64,000 nt of DNA from the NCBI GenBank assembly GCA_003952965.2, contig CM025856.1, positions 8,827,439 through 8,891,438 of the forward strand. Reading direction: 5' to 3'. Of the stretch, positions 58,901 to 64,000 are shown one piece after another. Every line of letters begins with the position of its first letter. Positions within the stretch are counted from its first letter, which is position 1. The notes under the pieces were generated by a model. It did not search any database, was not told the DNA's origin, and was given only the letters and a program-made list of their open reading frames with translations. The translations under genes were made by a program, and so were the position numbers. This DNA comes from Morella rubra (lineage: Eukaryota; Streptophyta; Magnoliopsida; Fagales; Myricaceae).

Positions 58901-59814
58901 AGAAATAATCTGTCAAGTTTCCCTAGAAAATATGATAGGAAAATAAGCAAATTTCAGCAATGTGTCATGTGGCCGGCCTGATCAGAATAAACTGAAGAGA
59001 AAAGGGTTAAACCCAGTTGGGCTTTCAAGAAAATAAGCCCTAATTATAGACTGCAATACTGAAATTTTAGTCCATGAGCTCCGCTATTAGCTTGTGGATC
59101 ATAGACACAGACAGAGTGATGGGTGAGCAAAAACCTGCTACTTAATAAATAAAAAGGTCGAGTGCCAGAGACAGAGAAGAAAAGGAAATAGAGACCTTCA
59201 CCAAAGTTTTGGGCAGTTGGCACCTACCGGTGTCATACTTTTTTTTTTTAATCTTTCTCTAAGATACCTTTGTCATACTTCACCCTAGCAACACTGCCAT
59301 TAATGTGGTTTGAGATTCAGAAGCTTATGCAGCAATAGTCTGTAAGTTCCACAAAATTCAAATAGACATTAGTTTATGCACCATCACCTTTGTGAGATAT
59401 CTTCTTGCAAAGCTCTTTCTTTGTGGTATAAAAATTCGAGGTATGTGGTGATTTGCCTTTCAAACATGCAAAACTCTCAAATGAGAACTCTTCTGCTAGA
59501 CCAGATAATTCTCCTCCAATTCTTCTTTTCTTTTTGCTTCATATGCGAAATTTCTCCAGTTGTAAAAGCATTTTGAAAGGGTACAGACATTTCTTTTGTA
59601 TGCAGTCTCACATTCAAAAGAGATTAGTACTCGCATCGAGTTGATTCTCCACCTGCATAATTGTCTATCTTAATCTGGCAAAACATTACCTGCCTTGGAA
59701 ATCCCAAAAAAGAGCTAATAACCAACCAAAAACCATTCAAAGTGATATCAAGGACTGTACAGAGTAGGCAGTCTATGAGATTGGGCTATGTCGATGGTAG
59801 AACATCATCAGAAA
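55962..59814. other. Intergenic between the two PPR genes
   Basis: No coding gene recognised in 3.85 kb. 55962-56300 is probably the 3' UTR and downstream region of the first PPR gene. TAAATAAATAAAT-type simple sequence occurs at 57650-57690, and the 58260-58320 stretch is unusually GC-rich. The right end (59700-59814) would be the 3' UTR of the minus-strand PPR gene. Confidence 0.5.
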
Positions 59815-61572
59815 CTAGTTTTCAATTTCAGACAGGGTGAGCTCCTTGTAAACATCAAGCATGGGAAAGGTCTTGTTCAACCGCTTTAATGAATCTTCAG
59901 ATATAGCATCCAAACCGACAAGGGAATGAGCCAAATCCATAGCTTCAACACGCCATCCTGCAAAGCCAATCCCTTCGATCAACATAATGTAAGTGGTTTC
60001 ATTAGGCCAGCATCCCTTCACAAGCATTGCTTCTAGCACTTCAATGGCATCGGCAGTTCTATGAGCCTTGCACAATCCAAGTACGACGGTATTATAACTG
60101 ATTACTGTTGGCTTCAACCCATTACTTTCCATATCTATCAACAACCCAATCGCCTCGTCTACCATCCCATCTCTACACAAACATGATATGAGTGAATTGT
60201 AAGTGATCTCATCAGGATCAATCCCTTTGCTCACCATCTCCAATATCATTCCCAAAGCCCTAATTCTGTCCCCACAGCTCCATAGTGCACTGAACATTGT
60301 GTTGTAAGAACTCACATCAGGAGGACAACCTACTTGCCCTAGTTTCTCGAAAATTTCAAAAGCATGATCAGCATTTCCATTCTTACATAAAGCGGCCAAG
60401 ATTGTGTTGTAGTTCACAATATCTGGCAAGAAACCATCAGAGATCATGTGGTCCAAAAATTCTATTGCCAAATCTAATCTCCCTTCCTTGCAGAATGCAG
60501 AAACCAATGGATCATAACTATATGCATCTGGCGTTAACCCCTTTTCCTTCATGACCTTCAAGACATTCACAGCCTCCTCGATTTTACCATCACGACAGAG
60601 TGAGCTAATCAAAATGCTGAAAGTAACCACATTTGGCTCACAACCTCTTGAAATCATACTAGTGACTAGTTTCTCCCCCTCATCCCATTTCCCACGATTT
60701 AAAAGTACCCTTAACAAAAGATTGTAGGAGACCACATCGGGCTTACAACCCTTGGAACTTAAGGTCCTAACAAACTCAAAAGCACGATCTAACATTCCAT
60801 CCTTGCACATCCCCCTGATGATGGCATTGTAAGTATACATGTCTGGTCGAAGCCCTCTTGATAGCATCTCATCCAAAAGCTTCATAGCTTGATCAATCCC
60901 AGCTTCAAGAATGGTTGCCTCAATCAAAATTGTGTAAGTAATCACAGTTGGCTTGCAATTATCTGTCAATAACTGATCCATTACCTTCAACGCCAATTTG
61001 AGCTTTCCCCTACTACAAAGATTCCCTATCATTATATTATACGTCACAACGTCTGGCGAAAATCCTCTACGTCTCATTCGATCCAGCACTTTATTTGCAG
61101 ATTCAACCTGATTAGCCTTGCAAAAACCGCTAACCAATGCGTTGTACGCAAAAACATCCGGCTCACCATATTTCTCCAAGATTTGCATAACCCTTATGGC
61201 TTTTTGGATATCTCTCAAACTGAAGAACCCCTTAATAAGCTTTGTACAAAGAATAACATCAGGCTTGTAACCCTTGTTAACCAAGCACTCAAGAAAGTAG
61301 AGTGACTCATTATACTTGCCTGCTTTGCAGGACCTATTTAGGACTTTCGTCAAATGGATCTCTTTGTGATCAAGAGTTTGTGAAGTTGTTGGCCTTGTCT
61401 CAGCAGAAACTGCGACCTTTGGTTTGCTTCTGAAGCGGTTACTCTTGTCGTTGGGCTTGGGGACTCTGCAACCTATAACAATCCTGTGGTGCGAATGGGA
61501 ATGTGCGGTGGGCTTCAAACGAGTGGTGAAAGGGAGGGTCTGAGGCCAAAGCTCAGTGGAAATTGTTGTCAT
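59815..61572 (-). CDS. P-class PPR protein (At3g04760-like), 585 aa
   Basis: An intronless PPR protein, probably plastid-targeted. The first 65 or so residues (MTTISTELWPQTLPFTTRLK onward) are rich in S, T, R and K with few acidic residues, as in transit peptides. About 14 contiguous 35-residue repeats follow, from LTKVLNRSCKAGKYNESLYF to ETTYIMLIEGIGFAGWRVEA, nearly all with YN at positions 4-5 and a PD, PN or PT end. The C-terminus (DAISEDSLKRLNKTFPMLDV) also matches what I recall of Arabidopsis At3g04760, a protein of about 600 residues, so the length is right. No editing-type C-terminal domain is present. The frame is open two codons further upstream, but the first ATG is at 61572. A 7-codon upstream frame (ATG 61620 to TGA 61597, MSLPEHY) lies in the leader. 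No break is seen. Confidence 0.92.
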   Translation of the reverse strand: MTTISTELWPQTLPFTTRLKPTAHSHSHHRIVIGCRVPKPNDKSNRFRSKPKVAVSAETRPTTSQTLDHKEIHLTKVLNRSCKAGKYNESLYFLECLVNKGYKPDVILCTKLIKGFFSLRDIQKAIRVMQILEKYGEPDVFAYNALVSGFCKANQVESANKVLDRMRRRGFSPDVVTYNIMIGNLCSRGKLKLALKVMDQLLTDNCKPTVITYTILIEATILEAGIDQAMKLLDEMLSRGLRPDMYTYNAIIRGMCKDGMLDRAFEFVRTLSSKGCKPDVVSYNLLLRVLLNRGKWDEGEKLVTSMISRGCEPNVVTFSILISSLCRDGKIEEAVNVLKVMKEKGLTPDAYSYDPLVSAFCKEGRLDLAIEFLDHMISDGFLPDIVNYNTILAALCKNGNADHAFEIFEKLGQVGCPPDVSSYNTMFSALWSCGDRIRALGMILEMVSKGIDPDEITYNSLISCLCRDGMVDEAIGLLIDMESNGLKPTVISYNTVVLGLCKAHRTADAIEVLEAMLVKGCWPNETTYIMLIEGIGFAGWRVEAMDLAHSLVGLDAISEDSLKRLNKTFPMLDVYKELTLSEIEN

Positions 61573-61639
61573 TGACAATGGTGTCGTGTTATGGTTTCAA
61601 TAGTGTTCAGGGAGCGACATTTTGCTGAAAATCTAAGGG

Positions 61640-64000
61640 AGGACGAGAAAGTATACCTGAAAAATGGGCGTCCAAGGTGAAAATGACCAGTTGGGAGTTG
61701 TAGAGTACAGGGTTTGAGAGTCCTTCGAACCGTTATCCAATTGGAGATTATCAGAACTCGTGTTTAGGATAAAGAATCTTCGTTCTTCTTCTCTGTGTCT
61801 TGTTCTACTATTTCTTTCCTGGGTTAAAACATTTAAGATAAGGATCGCGTGGTGCAAGTTATGCCTCACGGATCTTGGGTCTGATCAGAATATCCTCGGA
61901 CAAGGAATTTCACCTGTGTCGGGGCTATTTCTTTGTTTTTGTTTTTGTCATAATTAAGCTTTTCGGGACTAACTTGACGGGCTTAGATTCTATTCTAAGA
62001 TAGTTATAAAAAAGATCAAGATTTAAAAAATAAATACATTTAATGTCTGAGTTAAACTTTATATCTCATTTCATTAATAGAGTAATCAAATTCAGACTTT
62101 TAAATTTATTTTTTTAAATCTTAATATCTTCTTATAACATCTTAAGATAAAATTTTTACCCTAACTTGTAATGAAAAACAAAACTCGAAAGTCTCTATTA
62201 AAAAAATTTCTCCAAAAACTCGGAAATTTTCTGCTGTCCTACCAGTGTGGACTAGACTTCTCTGTTTTTCTTCCCCAGACAGCGTAGGACCCAATGTTTT
62301 TGTCCAAACATTTTTCAAGCACTAGGTGCTTTTTTTCCTCCAACAAATAATGTCTTTTTTCAAGTACATATCAAATCTGGAAAACATAATTAAAAATGAG
62401 TGCAACTAGGCAGACGTTCCCAGCCACCAGGTACAAAGCTAGAATTGAAACATTGAAGGGGTCAGTTTGACTATAATAAAATTGGGGGCCCAGTTTGACA
62501 ATAATAAAATTTGGAGGGGTTAAAATGTAAAAAATTGAAGAATTTGATTTTTTTTTTGGGCCTAAGAAAAAAGTTTTTGGCTGATTTTGGGAGCGGTTGA
62601 GAGCCATGGAAATTTATTTAGATTGATCGAAATACCTTCTATGAAAAAATTAGAAAAAAATTGAAAGACTTTCTATATTTTTATCTAGAAAATATTACTT
62701 TTTACTTATATATCAATTTTATTTTTTTTTAGATTTTTAATATTTTTAGTAATTGTCTTAGAGGGGCATTTCAGTCAATTTTTTGCTTGATTAGTGGACA
62801 AATTGAACTGAGAGGATTGATGTATTATAAAACTTATGAGGCATAAAAAAACAAATTAAAAGTTATGGAGTCTAATTTTATTTTTATCTATGTTATAAAG
62901 CGTACTGTGATGTTCTCCTTTACAGCTCCACTTCCTTGATGGAAGGGAAATGGTTAATGGTGTATCTTAGTCTGCACATGTCTATAAATGTGCCAGTAAT
63001 ATTGCATCAACACATGCTTACAAAAAAAATAAGATAGGCCAAAAACTATACCCATCACTCCATGATATAGAATTCTAGTGACAAAAGAGAGATTTTCTTA
63101 AATTTATTCACGTTTGTTCTTGTTTATCAAATTGAAAAATCCTCATTCTAAGACTTAAACAACTATGTCTGGAGGCTAGTTTTACGTGTGATTTCCTCCT
63201 TATAAATTTATAAACTATGCTTCTCCCATAAAGTTTTAGATTATGTGTATGGCCTACTTCCATGCCATGTCGTTTTGCATGATGATTAATGTTGCTATAT
63301 GAATGAAGTTACATGGCTGGTTTTGTTAATTATTGATTAAGGAATTAGCAAGGGTTGTCGGTAATCACTTGGAGAGTGATATTATTTTACTCTCAATTTG
63401 ATTTATTCCGGTAAAATTCATCAATTTGCATTTGTTTTGTTTCTTGAATGATATTAAATAATATTTAAAAATGTAAAATATTGTTTAGGTTTGACTCTAG
63501 ATAAAAAATATAGAGTCAGATTTGTGAAAATACGCACCATTTTTAATTTTGCTGCCCAAATTGACAGTCCAATTCAAATATAGAAATACACAATATGTGA
63601 GTCATACAACATTCAAGTCGAGCTCAACGTCCGTAGCAACAAGGATGGCATGTAGCCTATTTCTAATTCTCACTCGGTAGCCAAAACAAAACGCATGCTA
63701 CCTACACGGATATAGATTGAGTTGGGTGATCATTTGGAGTATGGTAGGAGGGAGAATGATTGAGTTAGATGAATTTAAGTTAGACAAATATTTTGGGGAT
63801 TCCACGCATTAGAGAGCATGAGTTTAGTTTGAAGACCGCACCTATTTGTGATAATTTTAGCTATGTTGAGGCGATACAATCACTTTTAGAGACTGAGGAT
63901 GAAGATGTCCCCGAAAAAAATTTTGCTCATGAACTTAATATATCATCTAAGTTTTTTTTTTTTTTTTTTGTGAAAAAGGCCCTCAAGAGATGGACCATTA
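61640..64000. other. Intergenic, AT-rich
   Basis: 61640-61900 is the likely promoter and leader of the minus-strand PPR gene. Further right no coding exon is recognised. A small doubled motif, CAGTTTGACWATAATAAAAT, occurs at 62463 and 62492. The window ends in a T-run and AT-rich DNA. Confidence 0.5.

Noticed and set aside
61573-61578. Two-codon N-terminal extension of the minus-strand PPR protein
   Set aside because: It begins at TTG (complement of CAA at 61576-61578); the first ATG is at 61572.
1-64000. CRISPR arrays, operons, prophage or organellar origin
   Set aside because: No regularly spaced repeat array, no bacterial gene order and no plastid or mitochondrial genes are present; spliced genes and plant transposons dominate.

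Overview
The window looks like nuclear DNA of a dicot plant. Genes are split by GT-AG introns of 80 bp to several kb, the DNA is AT-rich, MITEs, hAT-type and LTR elements are frequent, and two intronless P-class pentatricopeptide repeat (PPR) genes resemble named Arabidopsis genes. Nothing in it is prokaryotic or organellar. I cannot name the genus. Protein names come from recall of the families; no database was searched.

Left part (1-24.5 kb): the minus strand carries the first half of exportin-4 (XPO4), 15 exons from the ATG at 17749 down to 3517. All splice phases join, giving 549 codons. The C-terminal half is not in the window. Intron 9 (4941-11438) holds a gag-only LTR element (7368-10856). 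The promoter, exon 1 and exon 2 of XPO4 are present twice as near-identical 2.2-kb arms. The 0.8 kb between the arms is a patchwork of short matches to both outer flanks with many small pieces missing. A smaller duplication at 904-1958 shows the same pattern. These two shredded-junction duplications are the most unusual structures here; a false duplication at joined contig ends must be ruled out first.

Middle part (24.5-41 kb): a diverged tandem duplication carries two broken copies of a secreted leucine-rich-repeat gene (25002-25908 and 28632-29686). Next comes a nest: a 422-bp host tandem repeat, an outer Ty1-copia element in its second unit (31723-40809), an inner copia element inside that (33189-39656), and a further LTR-like insertion inside the inner one.

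Right part (41-64 kb): several non-autonomous DNA transposons are present, two with exact 8-bp target duplications and a paralogous empty site inside this window. Next are a truncated KRR1 gene copy (49748-50702) whose tail has been tandemly copied and hit by a hAT-like element, a Mutator-like MITE with a near-perfect 32-bp inverted repeat, and two apparently intact PPR genes: 54186-55961 (+, At1g08610-like) and 59815-61572 (-, At3g04760-like). The working genes supported here are XPO4 (partial) and the two PPR genes; they do not form a pathway. XPO4 acts in nuclear export, and PPR proteins act in organelle RNA processing.
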